A stretch of 64,000 nucleotides of DNA from Tistrella mobilis (GCF_039634785.1 NZ_JBBIAB010000023.1:1-64000); one strand, 5' to 3'. Counted from the first letter of the stretch, positions 9,246-18,990 are shown. The notes: generated by a model from the letters alone, not told the origin. Numbers and translations: made by a program.

Positions 9246-12200
9246 ATGGATATGAATAGCCCGATCGGGACTCCCGAGCGTCATCTGGCGCGTTCGGCCG
9301 TGGAGACTGCGTCGTCGCCTCGGCGATATCAGAGCCGGGCGGCCAGGGTCGCCGAGAAACGGGCATTGCGCCAGAGCGGTCTGAAGGCCTCGCAGGCAAT
9401 TCCCTTCGCCGAGATGGCCGCGGATCCGCTTTATCAGCGGATCGCCACCGCAACCTGTCCGGAGGCTCTGAAGGCAGATCTTGTACGGTTCGGCCTGGAG
9501 AATGCGGCCGAGGTGGCGGCCTGCAACTCGCTCTCCGGCCTCAACAGGCGTCTGTCGCGTCGGGCGGGCGAGGGAGAGGCGCCGGGCGAGGCGACGCAGG
9601 CGTTTTTCGACCGGGCCCGAGGGGAGGCGATCCGCAGCTATCGGCTGACGCGGCACATGCTGGCGGTGAAAGACCCGATGAACCTGGGGCTGCGCCATAC
9701 AAGCTCCGATCTGCCGGTGGAGATGGAGCAGGTGGTGAGGTCGGCGGGCGGGCAGGCCTATGCCAGGCCGTCGAGCCTGCAATCGAGCCAGTCACCCGCT
9801 GCCTATCTGCGCTATCTCTATCGCATCGCCATGGGGCTGAACAAAGAGATCGGCATCACACCGCCGGAGCGGCGGGCTCGCCGGCTGGAGATGCGGCGGC
9901 CGGATCTTGCCCGGCTCGTGCTGAGCGAAACCAGTCTCAAGCAGGAAATCGCCACCATCGAGCTGGTCGACGAGGTGCTGGCGGCGGGGTTGGGCGAGAT
10001 CGATATCCGCACGACCTTTTATCCGATCGCGCTGCCCTTCGATGAACAGGCCTCGGTGACGCGGGCGGCGCTCGCCCGGATCGGCGGCACGACGCTCAAC
10101 GACATCGCTGCGCGGACATCCCGAAGCGTGTTCCCGCTCCGCGCCGATGTCTGCCTCGCCAGCGATCAGGCGGGGCTTCTGGGGCTGACCGGTGCTGTGG
10201 ACGAGGCATCGGGCGGCGGCAGCGAAATTGCCCTGCTCACCGAGGATACCGGCATTCCTCCTGAGAGCCATCCGACCACTCTGGGCGGCCTCTACGACGT
10301 GACGAACGAGCTGGAAACCAGTACGGCCGTCAAGCTGATGTCGCGCCTCGACCTGGACTTCGACGGGCTCGTCCAGTTGCTGGGGCTCTATGTCGTTCAC
10401 CAGGAGAATGGCCGGCCGGTTGCCCAGAAGGACTATGCGACGTCATTTCTCGACAACAAGGCGCCCTTCCAGCTCATCACCCGGGGCGGCCATAGCTATG
10501 TCTATCTGAATAGCATCGATGTGGCGCCGCCCGAACTGCGTGGGTTCAACTATCTCGCGCGCCTGCATCACGCGACCGGGCTGGACTTTCATCACCTCAA
10601 CTGGCTGCTGGCCTGTCCGGGCGCGAGTGAGGCGGGCAATCCCGGAGCGGCGTGGGACAGGGTCGCCCCCCGGCATCTCACCGCGACCGGTCTGCGGGTG
10701 CTGGCGGGCTATCGGCTGTACCGGGATGCCTTCGATCTGGGGCCAGAGGCCTATGCGGCGCTCTTCGGCGAGATCTGCCCCTTCTGGCGGGCAGACATGG
10801 TGGCTGCCGGCTCCGAGGGCGTGACCCCCGGGCTGGAGCAGACCGAGATCTCGTTCCTACGCACGCTGTTCGGGGAGGACGCGACCGCCCTGCACCAGAT
10901 GATCACCGAGGCCGCAACCCCGATCGACGACACCGGCCTTGCCGACATGGTGTGCCGCGGGCTCAGGCTTTCCGCGGTTGAGCTGGATGCGCTGGTGGAT
11001 GCGCTCGATGCCGATTTCGCCCTGAAAACGGCTGTCGATGCCCGTGGCCTCGGCGCGCTGTACCGGCTTGCGACGGTTTTTCGCATCATCGGATGGCCGC
11101 TGCTGTCCGGTCTGCGGCTGGTGACGCTGGTGAGCGGGCAGTCGACCCCGGACAACCAGCTCCTGCGCGGCCTGACGGTCCGGAACGAGACCGCCGACGG
11201 CACCGGGCGCCTGTGCACGGCCCTTGACCAGATCATCGAACTGGCCCGCTGGATGACGGAGGCGGAGCTGACGCCGGATGCGCTGCTGGCGCTGCTGACG
11301 CCGGCCACCGCCGCCGGCCCGCAGGCGAGCGAGGCCGACCGCAGGTGGCTTGGCGATCTGGCCGCGGCGGTCGCGCCGGTGCTCGGGCGCGCCGACAGCT
11401 TTCGCGGCTTCGAGACCTGGGACAGTCGGGATGCGTCGCCGGTCACCATCCCCGGCGAGGCCTGGCACCAGCATATGCGGGCGGCGGGTGCCCTTTATCG
11501 GGAAACGGGCGTGTTTCATCCCGGTATGGATCGCGCGGCCATGTCGGCGATCTGCTGCGACTTTCTGCGGAACGGCCACGCCGTCGATCCCGATCTGGAC
11601 GGCAACGCCGTCCGGCTGGAGCGGCTGCTTACGCTTCTTGAGAAGGCCCGTGACGCGCAGGCCCTGACCTTTGAGCGTGCCCTCAGAACTTTCGGCACCA
11701 CGCTCACCGCCGCAGGCGCCGGCGCCCTGGTGATCTGGGCGCAGACCACATCGCCGGATGCCCTTGATACCCTGCTGGCCGGCGCCGACGACGTCGACGC
11801 GCTGTTCCTGCTTCGGGAATTGCGCCGCCACGCCGCAGCGGTCGACGCCCTGGGGCTGGGCGATGTCGACTTGCAGATCATCGCCTGGAGGCCGGATTGG
11901 CTGGCACCCAATGCGGCTGATATCGGGCCTGATCGGCGCCGCCCCCGGGCGCTCTGCCTTGAACAGCTCGTCGCATGCCATCGTTTCGCCACGCTTCAGG
12001 TCGGTGCCGCGACGGATGATGCCTGGCTCGGCTATCTGACGGTCGCGCGTGAGGGCCGACCAGGGGCCGAGGCCACGGCCGAGGATCTTGCGATCTGGCG
12101 CACGGCCTGCAACGACATGCTCGCGATCCTGCTCGGCTGCCCGGCTGGGGATGTTCTGGGCTATCTGGCGGTCCTCGCCGGCCCCGGCGGCGTGGCCGAC

Positions 12201-15200
12201 GACCTGGAGACCGTCGATGCCGTGGCACGACATGCCCGTCTGGCCGACGATCTCCGCATCGGCGGCGCCGAGCTGCTCGTGTTCAAGGAGGTCGGCGGGC
12301 CGCGCGCATGCGGCGACTGGGTGGCGGCCGCGACCGCGGCGCAGGCCGGGCTCGCGCGCTTCAAGGGCGGTAGCCAGATGGCGGGCTTTCGCCGTGCCCT
12401 CGCCGAGGTCAAGCGCGACGCGCTGGTGGCGGCCTATATGTGCACCACGATCGCCGCCGATCCCGACCTCACGACGGAGGTCACCGACCGCGAGACCCTC
12501 TACGGCCATCTGTTGCTCGATGTGCAGGTGACCAGTGCCGTCCCGACCAGCCGGCTCGTCGAGGCGACCAGTGCCCTGCAGCTCTATATCAGCCGTGCGC
12601 TCAGCGGGCTTGAGCGCGGGGTCGGCTTCGTCGACCGTCCGGCCCTGGCCGCAGAGTGGCGCCTGAACAGGTATTACCGTCAATGGGAGGCCAATCAGAA
12701 GCTGCTGCTCTATCCGCAGAACTATATCGAGCCGGAGTTGCGCCAGATCACCTCACCGGAATTCGACGATCTGCTGCGCGCCATTTCGGGCGGCGATGTC
12801 AGTGAGGACGGTGTCGAGGCGGCGGTGAACGCCTATATGACGGGGCTTGCCGGCTGTTGCGATCTGAGCCTGTGCAGCATCTATGTCGAGCGCGGGGGTG
12901 GAGGCACACCAGGGCAGGCCGCCTATCATTTTCTCGCCACTGACCATTGGGAATCGGGGCGCTTCTTCTATCGCAAGCTTGAGGCGGACTACACGGCGAT
13001 TGCCGCATTGGCGGACTCGTCGCAATACCTCAAGGCACTCGACTGGACATTCTGGCAGGAAGTCACGGTTCCGAAGACCCATGATCTTCTCTCCGATGTG
13101 ACACTCTGCTTCTTCCTGAACAGGTATTATCTCTTCTGGCTGGAGATTGAGGAGTGGAAAGGCCAGACCGGCGACAGCGATGCGGTCTCCTGGCGGATAC
13201 ATCCACGCTACATGCGGTGCGATGCGAATGCCCTGACCGGCGTGGCCCATGCGCCGGGCCTTTTCATCGACGGCGGCACCGCCGGCGGCAATGAGCTGTT
13301 CATGGTCGACGGTGCGTTCCACTGGCAGGGGCAGAAGCCCAGGCTCAACGGTACCTATCAGCCGCAGCGCCTGCCCGACGTGCTGTCCTATGGTGTCCTG
13401 ACGGCCGATACCGAGGCCGTCGATGGTGAGACTGGCGCGATCCTGGTCAGCTTCGGCGTCAGTCTGGCGGGCGATCCCATGGCGGACGATCCGCAGACTG
13501 TCCGGCAGACCGTGCTTCACATGCGCCTGACCGAGAAATGGGTGGATGCCATTCTCGTTCGGGACGATGACATCGATACGATGTTTCAGGATGCGGCGCC
13601 CGCCGGATATAAGAGCATCTATCCCCGCCCGGCTGCCGAAAATCAGGTGGTTTCTGATCAATATGCCGTGACGAATACGTATGGTAGTGCTCAGTTTCTT
13701 GGTAATTATTATAATTATAACAGGCCCGCCGGACAGAATGTCGCTCTTAGTGTCGTCATTAATTACGGCGGATCGGGTGATGTCGTCGTAAATACGAATT
13801 TTTCGCCATCGCCACTGGGGAGCACGACGCTCGGGACGATCAGGGTGAGTGCCCATCTGGGGCACCGCAGATATCTGAGGCGGGTTTATAACTCGACGGC
13901 GCAGGATGGCAGTTGGACGGCGCTCCGGGAAACGCGTCCGGCCGGGATCCATATGAAAATGACGATGACATATGAGGTTCCGGGGGCGCCGGCAAAGACG
14001 TTCGAGAGTGACTGGCTGGGCGGGCCGACAGCGCTCTACAAGGATGATTTCCCCGACATGCCTTTCAGGCACATGGCGACGGCGGAAACCGAGCATGTCC
14101 GCGACGAGACGATTGAGGGCATCGTGGCGCTGCCGTCTGAATGGTCGTTCGGGACTGCGACGCGCGCCGTGCTGACCGTGAAGGCGGCGATCAGAATAAT
14201 ACCCTCTGACCTGGTGCTTTCGCTGCTTGTGAAGGGGGAGCCGGTCGATCTCGTCTGTTCACCCGCATCGGATGTCTCGTATCTCGACGTCTCTGCGGGA
14301 GAATTCAACCTTCGTCCGGCCGAGGGAAAGTCAAACACCGGCTGGGCGCTCGGCGACGTCCATGGCAGCCACAACTTTGTCCATATCATGGATCGGGAAG
14401 ACACGCCGAATGCCGGAACATTTCTGCTTCTGAACGCATCGCCGGCGCTCCATTCCCTGGCGGAGACGATGCCCCGGCCCGGCGGCTGTGCCAGCCTGTT
14501 CACCGCCGGCAATCAGGCGCTCCCGGAAGACCCCGGATCGTTCGTTGAGGCGTTCGGCCAGACCCTGCGGGAGGTCTATGCCGAGGACGAGACGGTACTT
14601 GATCCGGCCCGCACGCCCGCGCCCCTGTTCGACTTCGACGGTGCCTATGGCGGCTACGGCTGGGAAATCTTCTACCATATTCCGTCAGCCCTGGCCGCCG
14701 GCTATGTGAATGACGGGCAATACGACAAGGCCATCGGCTGGCTGGAGAAGATCTTCGATCCCGGCGCGAGCCAGCCCTGGAGAGTGGCACCCCTGGTCGG
14801 TGCCTCCAGGCCAGCCGATCATTCAGCCTTCGACACCGGTGATGTCATCGTCGATCCGGATCGGATCGCCACCGATTATCCGTTTTATTACCAGCAGGCG
14901 GCGATCCGGCATTACCTGGAGGCCATGCTTGCCGACGGTGATGCGGCCTATGAGCAGCAAAGTCAGGAGACACTGCAACAGGCAAAGGCCATCTATGTCG
15001 CCGCAAAGCAGCTCTTCAACGAGAGGCTGCCCGAGATCCTGGACGCCGTGACCAACCGGCCATGGACCAATCCGACCCTGGGCGAGGCTTCGGTCAATGG
15101 CTATGGCGGTTTCCTGCCGCCATATAATCAGGCGCTTCGCGATCTCTATGACATGATCGAGGCGCGCCTCGCCAATCTCAGGCAGTGGCTCGACATCGAC

Positions 15201-16844
15201 GGCAACCCGCTGAACGTTCCCTTGCTGTCGGCGCCGATCGACCCCCGGGCGCTTCAGAAGGCGGCGAAAGCCGCGCTGACCGTGGCGCGGAGCGACAGTC
15301 AGGAGGAGGTGGAGCAGGATCCTCTCGTCGACTTCACCACCCTCGCCAGATCGGCCAAGCTGTATATCGGCAATCTGCAAACCACCAGCAATCGCCTGCT
15401 GGCCGCGCTGGAGAAGCTCGATGGCGCGACGGTCGGCCGGGCCGAAAAAGATGTCGAGGAGAAGAAGATCCTCAGATCCGCCGCCATACAGGATCTGACG
15501 CTGGAGGCCGCAAAGAAGGACGTGCAGATCAAGCAGGCCAATCTGAGCGGCGCCAACAGCGCGCTCGCCTTTCATCTGGGATCGGTTCTGGTTTCATTGG
15601 GGGCGTTGAATTCCTTCGCGGCCATCGATGCCGGGAAGAAGAGTGTCCAATTCGTCTATGGCAAGGCGAAACTTCGATACGACATGATCAGGGCGGTGGT
15701 GTTTTCGAATTTTCCGAATATTTATGGAACGGCATCCGGCGGGCGACGGGCTGAACAGGGGGCAATCGCGAATATACTCGGGATGCTGACGAGCGAGATA
15801 TTGTACGACTCGAAGCAATCAGCCATCGAGAAATACAAGGACAGCAGTCAGAAGATCATCGATCAGGTGAAAAACACCACCGATCTGACGGCGAAGGTGG
15901 CTTCCGCCTCTCTGGAGCTTCAGAAAGCGAAGGATGCACTGAGCGAGCAGGATAAGAAGCGAGAGGCCCTGGATGACGATCTTGAGGATCTCAGGGATAT
16001 CAGGAAGGTGAAGGCGGATAGTTTCGCCAATCTTGATTTCTACAAATGGCTGGTCGACGACCTCAAATCGCTCTTCGAGGAGGAATGGGCGACGACACAG
16101 GATTTCTGCAAGCTGCTGGTGAGGCTCTATGAATATGAGACCGAAGAGACCGACGGCGCCAGCTTCATCAAGACGACGAGCTTCGGCGGCGACTATCAGC
16201 GCCTGAATGCCCCCTATTGGCTTGCCCTTGATGTCGAGCGGCTTGAGGCCGCCTATTTCCGCTCGGTCCTGGATCATCAGAGCCAGAGTGCCACCATGCG
16301 CGTCGCGATCAGCGAGCTTCCGGCGCCCGGTGGCGATGGATCGGCATTGACCACCCTGATCGAACAGGGCGAGACCTATTTCGATCTCACCGACGAGATG
16401 TTCGACGCGCTCTATCCAGGCCAGTATGACCGCCGTATCCAGAGCCTGCGCGTGCGCTTTCCGGGCCTTGAGAGCGCCGGCCTCAGCCCGCATGCCCGGC
16501 TGACCCAGATCGCCAACACGCGCTATGCCACCCGGGAGCGCGATCCGAGGCGCGGGGGCCGGATCCGCAAGGACAGATATGCCTTGCAGAGCATCGTGAT
16601 CAGCACGCCCACCATCGACACGGCGACGCTGGCTTACCCCGAAGGCAGTCTGAAGCGCTTTCAGAACACCGGGGTCTCGTCGCGCTGGCATCTGGTGCTG
16701 CCGACGGTGCTTGAACTGAGGCGCCACAAGAACGGTGCCGGCCGGACCAGGGCGTGGCATGACGCCGCGACCCGGCATGTCCAGGCACTCAGGCCGCATC
16801 TGGACGATGTCGTGTTGGAGGTGACCTTCTCGGGCCGTTGGTAG
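9246..16844 (+). CDS. Tc-toxin A-subunit-like giant protein (TcdA/TcaA-TcaB type)
   Basis: At 2532 residues it is close to the length of Photorhabdus TcdA1. The N-terminal third is alpha-helical and shell-like (e.g. TAVKLMSRLDLDFDGLVQLL near 360 and ARLHHATGLDFHHLNWLLA near 440). The central part has NRYYRQWEANQKLLLYPQNY near 1140, as in Tc and related toxins. A beta-rich, partly AT-rich segment lies near 1450-1700. DGAYGGYGWEIFYHIPSALA near 1797 and the following helices match the TcA channel and TcB-binding region. A coiled coil lies at about 2185-2260. The C-terminus has FDLTDEMFDALYPGQYDRRI and a final beta domain ending DDVVLEVTFSGRW. TcA normally forms a pentameric pore that injects a TcB-TcC cocoon's enzyme. 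No tcB or tcC lies in this window. There is no signal peptide. The start could also be the ATG two codons later. Confidence 0.85.
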   Translation: MDMNSPIGTPERHLARSAVETASSPRRYQSRAARVAEKRALRQSGLKASQAIPFAEMAADPLYQRIATATCPEALKADLVRFGLENAAEVAACNSLSGLNRRLSRRAGEGEAPGEATQAFFDRARGEAIRSYRLTRHMLAVKDPMNLGLRHTSSDLPVEMEQVVRSAGGQAYARPSSLQSSQSPAAYLRYLYRIAMGLNKEIGITPPERRARRLEMRRPDLARLVLSETSLKQEIATIELVDEVLAAGLGEIDIRTTFYPIALPFDEQASVTRAALARIGGTTLNDIAARTSRSVFPLRADVCLASDQAGLLGLTGAVDEASGGGSEIALLTEDTGIPPESHPTTLGGLYDVTNELETSTAVKLMSRLDLDFDGLVQLLGLYVVHQENGRPVAQKDYATSFLDNKAPFQLITRGGHSYVYLNSIDVAPPELRGFNYLARLHHATGLDFHHLNWLLACPGASEAGNPGAAWDRVAPRHLTATGLRVLAGYRLYRDAFDLGPEAYAALFGEICPFWRADMVAAGSEGVTPGLEQTEISFLRTLFGEDATALHQMITEAATPIDDTGLADMVCRGLRLSAVELDALVDALDADFALKTAVDARGLGALYRLATVFRIIGWPLLSGLRLVTLVSGQSTPDNQLLRGLTVRNETADGTGRLCTALDQIIELARWMTEAELTPDALLALLTPATAAGPQASEADRRWLGDLAAAVAPVLGRADSFRGFETWDSRDASPVTIPGEAWHQHMRAAGALYRETGVFHPGMDRAAMSAICCDFLRNGHAVDPDLDGNAVRLERLLTLLEKARDAQALTFERALRTFGTTLTAAGAGALVIWAQTTSPDALDTLLAGADDVDALFLLRELRRHAAAVDALGLGDVDLQIIAWRPDWLAPNAADIGPDRRRPRALCLEQLVACHRFATLQVGAATDDAWLGYLTVAREGRPGAEATAEDLAIWRTACNDMLAILLGCPAGDVLGYLAVLAGPGGVADDLETVDAVARHARLADDLRIGGAELLVFKEVGGPRACGDWVAAATAAQAGLARFKGGSQMAGFRRALAEVKRDALVAAYMCTTIAADPDLTTEVTDRETLYGHLLLDVQVTSAVPTSRLVEATSALQLYISRALSGLERGVGFVDRPALAAEWRLNRYYRQWEANQKLLLYPQNYIEPELRQITSPEFDDLLRAISGGDVSEDGVEAAVNAYMTGLAGCCDLSLCSIYVERGGGGTPGQAAYHFLATDHWESGRFFYRKLEADYTAIAALADSSQYLKALDWTFWQEVTVPKTHDLLSDVTLCFFLNRYYLFWLEIEEWKGQTGDSDAVSWRIHPRYMRCDANALTGVAHAPGLFIDGGTAGGNELFMVDGAFHWQGQKPRLNGTYQPQRLPDVLSYGVLTADTEAVDGETGAILVSFGVSLAGDPMADDPQTVRQTVLHMRLTEKWVDAILVRDDDIDTMFQDAAPAGYKSIYPRPAAENQVVSDQYAVTNTYGSAQFLGNYYNYNRPAGQNVALSVVINYGGSGDVVVNTNFSPSPLGSTTLGTIRVSAHLGHRRYLRRVYNSTAQDGSWTALRETRPAGIHMKMTMTYEVPGAPAKTFESDWLGGPTALYKDDFPDMPFRHMATAETEHVRDETIEGIVALPSEWSFGTATRAVLTVKAAIRIIPSDLVLSLLVKGEPVDLVCSPASDVSYLDVSAGEFNLRPAEGKSNTGWALGDVHGSHNFVHIMDREDTPNAGTFLLLNASPALHSLAETMPRPGGCASLFTAGNQALPEDPGSFVEAFGQTLREVYAEDETVLDPARTPAPLFDFDGAYGGYGWEIFYHIPSALAAGYVNDGQYDKAIGWLEKIFDPGASQPWRVAPLVGASRPADHSAFDTGDVIVDPDRIATDYPFYYQQAAIRHYLEAMLADGDAAYEQQSQETLQQAKAIYVAAKQLFNERLPEILDAVTNRPWTNPTLGEASVNGYGGFLPPYNQALRDLYDMIEARLANLRQWLDIDGNPLNVPLLSAPIDPRALQKAAKAALTVARSDSQEEVEQDPLVDFTTLARSAKLYIGNLQTTSNRLLAALEKLDGATVGRAEKDVEEKKILRSAAIQDLTLEAAKKDVQIKQANLSGANSALAFHLGSVLVSLGALNSFAAIDAGKKSVQFVYGKAKLRYDMIRAVVFSNFPNIYGTASGGRRAEQGAIANILGMLTSEILYDSKQSAIEKYKDSSQKIIDQVKNTTDLTAKVASASLELQKAKDALSEQDKKREALDDDLEDLRDIRKVKADSFANLDFYKWLVDDLKSLFEEEWATTQDFCKLLVRLYEYETEETDGASFIKTTSFGGDYQRLNAPYWLALDVERLEAAYFRSVLDHQSQSATMRVAISELPAPGGDGSALTTLIEQGETYFDLTDEMFDALYPGQYDRRIQSLRVRFPGLESAGLSPHARLTQIANTRYATRERDPRRGGRIRKDRYALQSIVISTPTIDTATLAYPEGSLKRFQNTGVSSRWHLVLPTVLELRRHKNGAGRTRAWHDAATRHVQALRPHLDDVVLEVTFSGRW

Positions 16845-16860
16845 ACGGCTGATCGCGGAC

Positions 16861-16900
16861 GCCCGGCCTGGTCAGGGGCTGCCGCCTGACCAGGCCGGGC
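16861..16900. terminator. Perfect inverted repeat between convergent genes
   Basis: Sixteen-base perfect arms (GCCCGGCCTGGTCAGG and its complement) are separated by eight bases, between the TcA-like gene and metI, which converge here. It likely stops transcription from both sides. No long T tract follows on either strand. Confidence 0.75.
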
Positions 16901-16907
16901 GTGCCCT

Positions 16908-17591
16908 TCACCGATGCCGCTTGTTCACCGCCCGCGCGATCCGGTCGCCCGCCGACTGGACCAGCTGGACCAGCACGATGAGCAGCACCACCACCGCGAT
17001 CATCATCTCGGGCATGAAGCGCTGATAGCCGTAGCGGATGCCCAGATCGCCCAGGCCGCCGCCGCCGACCGCGCCGACCATGGCCGAATAGCCGATCAGC
17101 GACACCACCGCCAGCGTCAGCCCGTGCACGATGCCGGGCATGGCTTCGGGCAGCAGCACCTTCAGCACGATCTGGATCGGCTTTGCCCCCATCGCCTGCG
17201 CCGCCTCGATCAGGCCGCGGTCGACCTCGCGGATCGCACCCTCGACCAGCCGGGCGATGAAGGGGATGGCGGCCACCGTCAGCGGCACGATCGCGGCCGA
17301 GGTGCCGATCGAGGTGCCGGCGACCAGCCGGGTGAAGGGGATGATGGCGACCGCCAGAATGATGAACGGGATGGAGCGGGTGGCGTTGACCACCGCGCCC
17401 GCGATCCGGTTCCAGGCCGGCGCGCCGTAAAGTTCGCCCCGGCCGGTGACCGCCACCGACACGCCGATCGGCAGGCCGATCGCGGTGCCGATCAGGGTCG
17501 CGACCGCCACCATATAGGCGGTCTCGCCGGTCGCGCGCAGCAGCAGGTCGATGAGCTGGGGCGGGAAGAGCTGATCAAGCCACTGGAACAT
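16908..17591 (-). CDS. metI: Methionine ABC importer permease
   Basis: An inner-membrane permease of 227 residues with five or six hydrophobic segments and the MetI-type opening (TGETAYMVAVATLIGTAIGL). NATRSIPFIILAVAIIPFTR is highly characteristic of the family. The EAA loop that contacts the ATPase is EAAQAMGAKPIQIVLKVLLP. It overlaps the 3' end of metN by 17 bases, so the two are co-translated. The substrate-binding lipoprotein MetQ is not in this window and must be encoded elsewhere or replaced. The SAM-II-type leader upstream of metN supports methionine as substrate. Confidence 0.92.
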   Translation of the reverse strand: MFQWLDQLFPPQLIDLLLRATGETAYMVAVATLIGTAIGLPIGVSVAVTGRGELYGAPAWNRIAGAVVNATRSIPFIILAVAIIPFTRLVAGTSIGTSAAIVPLTVAAIPFIARLVEGAIREVDRGLIEAAQAMGAKPIQIVLKVLLPEAMPGIVHGLTLAVVSLIGYSAMVGAVGGGGLGDLGIRYGYQRFMPEMMIAVVVLLIVLVQLVQSAGDRIARAVNKRHR

Positions 17592-18636
17592 GAGCCGTAA
17601 TCCGTGCGTCGAGGCCGAGGCCGTTGATGAAATCCACCACCGAGGCGCCGGCGGTCTCGCCGCCCGGCACCTCGACCAGCATCAGGCCGAAGGGCTTGCC
17701 CTGGATGTATTCGATGCGGCCATGGAGGATGTTGACCGCCACCCCCCGTTCGGTCGCGAGCCGGGCGATCGCCGGCTCGAAAGCGGCCGCTCCCTTGAAC
17801 ACGATCCGCACCACCGCATTGCGGTCGCCATCCCTGGCCGCGCCCTCTTCGAAGCGGCGCTTCAGCCCCGAGGGGATGGCAAGGTCCACTTCGCTCGACA
17901 CGAAGCTGCGGGTGGTCGGGTGTTCGGGCGCGGTGAACACGTCGTAGACCGGGCCCTGTTCGATCACCCGGCCGGCTTCCATCACCGCCACGCGGTCGCA
18001 GATTTCGCGGATCACGCCCATTTCATGGGTGATCGCCACCACCGTCAGCCCCAGCCGCCGCTTCAGATCGGCGATCAGGGTCAGGATCTGCTGGGTGGTC
18101 TCGGGGTCGAGCGCCGAGGTGATCTCGTCGCAGAGCAGCAGCCGGGGCTCGTTCGACAGGGCGCGGGCGATGCCGACCCGCTGCTTCTGGCCACCCGACA
18201 GTTCCGACGGGTAGCGCCCGGCCTTGTCGGCCAGACCCACCAGCTCCAGCAGCGGCTCCACCTTGCGGCGCCGCTCGGCCCGGCCGACCCCGGCCAGTTC
18301 CAGCGGCAGCGCCACATTGTCGAACACGGTGCGCGACGAGAGCAGGTTGAAATGCTGGAAGACCATGCCGATCCGCCGCCGGGCCTTGATCAGCCCGGCA
18401 TCGTCGAGCGCGGTCATATCGGTGCCGTCGACCGTCACCCGGCCCGTGCTCGGCCGCTCCAGCAGGTTGATGCAGCGCACCAGCGTGCTCTTGCCGGCAC
18501 CGCTGCGCCCGATGATGCCGAAGATTTCTCCGGGCTCGACCCGAAGATCGATCCCGTCCAGGGCTGAAACGGCGGTCGCGGTGCCGCGGGCGGCATAGGT
18601 CTTCGCGACAGCTTCCAGCGTGACCATGGCGGTCAT
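17575..18636 (-). CDS. metN: Methionine ABC importer ATPase with NIL sensor domain
   Basis: A 353-residue ABC ATPase with Walker A GRSGAGKST, a Q-loop in MVFQHFNLLSSRTV, signature LSGGQKQRV, Walker B LLLCDEITSALDP and the H-loop AITHEMG. The C-terminal roughly 90 residues (VVRIVFKGAAAFEPAIARLA onward) form the NIL/ACT-like domain that binds methionine and trans-inhibits the importer. The ATG at 18636 was chosen because GGAAGGA lies seven bases upstream. A longer open frame begins within the riboswitch leader and is unlikely to be used. The gene is led by a probable SAM-II riboswitch. Confidence 0.93.
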   Translation of the reverse strand: MTAMVTLEAVAKTYAARGTATAVSALDGIDLRVEPGEIFGIIGRSGAGKSTLVRCINLLERPSTGRVTVDGTDMTALDDAGLIKARRRIGMVFQHFNLLSSRTVFDNVALPLELAGVGRAERRRKVEPLLELVGLADKAGRYPSELSGGQKQRVGIARALSNEPRLLLCDEITSALDPETTQQILTLIADLKRRLGLTVVAITHEMGVIREICDRVAVMEAGRVIEQGPVYDVFTAPEHPTTRSFVSSEVDLAIPSGLKRRFEEGAARDGDRNAVVRIVFKGAAAFEPAIARLATERGVAVNILHGRIEYIQGKPFGLMLVEVPGGETAGASVVDFINGLGLDARITAHVPVA

Positions 18637-18708
18637 GCGCGCATGTCCTTCCGTCATCCGTTGCGCGGATCGACGGCAGGCGGCCGCAATGCCCGCGACA
18701 GGATACGG

Positions 18709-18739
18709 AAAACCCGCGGGCGGAGCGGCTGCCGGCGGG
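18709..18739 (-). terminator. Hairpin plus U-tract between aptamer and metN
   Basis: On the minus strand CCCGC pairs with GCGGG and is directly followed by TTTT. It lies between the SAM-II-like aptamer and the metN start, so it could be an attenuator, possibly controlled by the aptamer. The stem is short and its loop can fold in other ways. Confidence 0.45.
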
Positions 18740-18747
18740 TCGATCCG

Positions 18748-18808
18748 CCTCTCTTTAGCGGCATTTGTATGGGCGCCCCGCAAGCTGAAGCCTCAAATCG
18801 GCGCCATT
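18748..18808 (-). promoter_or_regulatory. Probable SAM-II (SAM_alpha) riboswitch upstream of metNI
   Basis: Read on the minus strand, a GGCGCC/GGCGCC stem encloses GATTTG and, 9 bases later, CTTGC. After the stem come CATAC and AAATGCCGCTAAAGAG. The GATTTG, CTTGC, AAAT and GCTAAAG blocks occur in the order and spacing of the SAM-II pseudoknot, in which the AAAU segment pairs back with the AUUU of the loop. SAM-II is common before methionine genes of alphaproteobacteria. The match is by eye. Confidence 0.75.
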
Positions 18809-18860
18809 GGCCGGAGGATAATCAGCGCTCGTCGATGTTGAAAGGAAAGAATGCGCATGA

Positions 18861-18878
18861 GCGGCATGTGAATGCCGC
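18861..18878. other. Short perfect hairpin in the queE leader
   Basis: GCGGCAT and ATGCCGC are separated by GTGA. It lies in the 183-base gap between the metN leader and queE. It has no T tract, and I could not fit it to a preQ1 riboswitch. Role unknown. Confidence 0.4.
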
Positions 18879-18990
18879 ATGGTGGACCGCGGGGGCCGGA
18901 TGTGCTTCAACTCCGCCCATGGGCAGCCGGAGTCACCGGCGCGCGACCCTTGCCGGTCGCATCGCTGACGCCCGCAGCAACGAGGACAAG

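Noticed and set aside
9246..16844. Other giant-protein families (NRPS, Rhs, adhesin)
   Set aside because: No adenylation or condensation motifs, no YD repeats and no adhesin repeats are seen. The channel and TcB-binding region fits TcA.
16845..18636. metQ gene expected with metNI
   Set aside because: No binding-protein gene is found on either side. The flanks are the TcA-like gene and queE.
18809..18990. preQ1 riboswitch before queE
   Set aside because: I could not find the CUA-loop and A-rich tail of preQ1-I, or the features of other preQ1 classes. Only a short hairpin is present.
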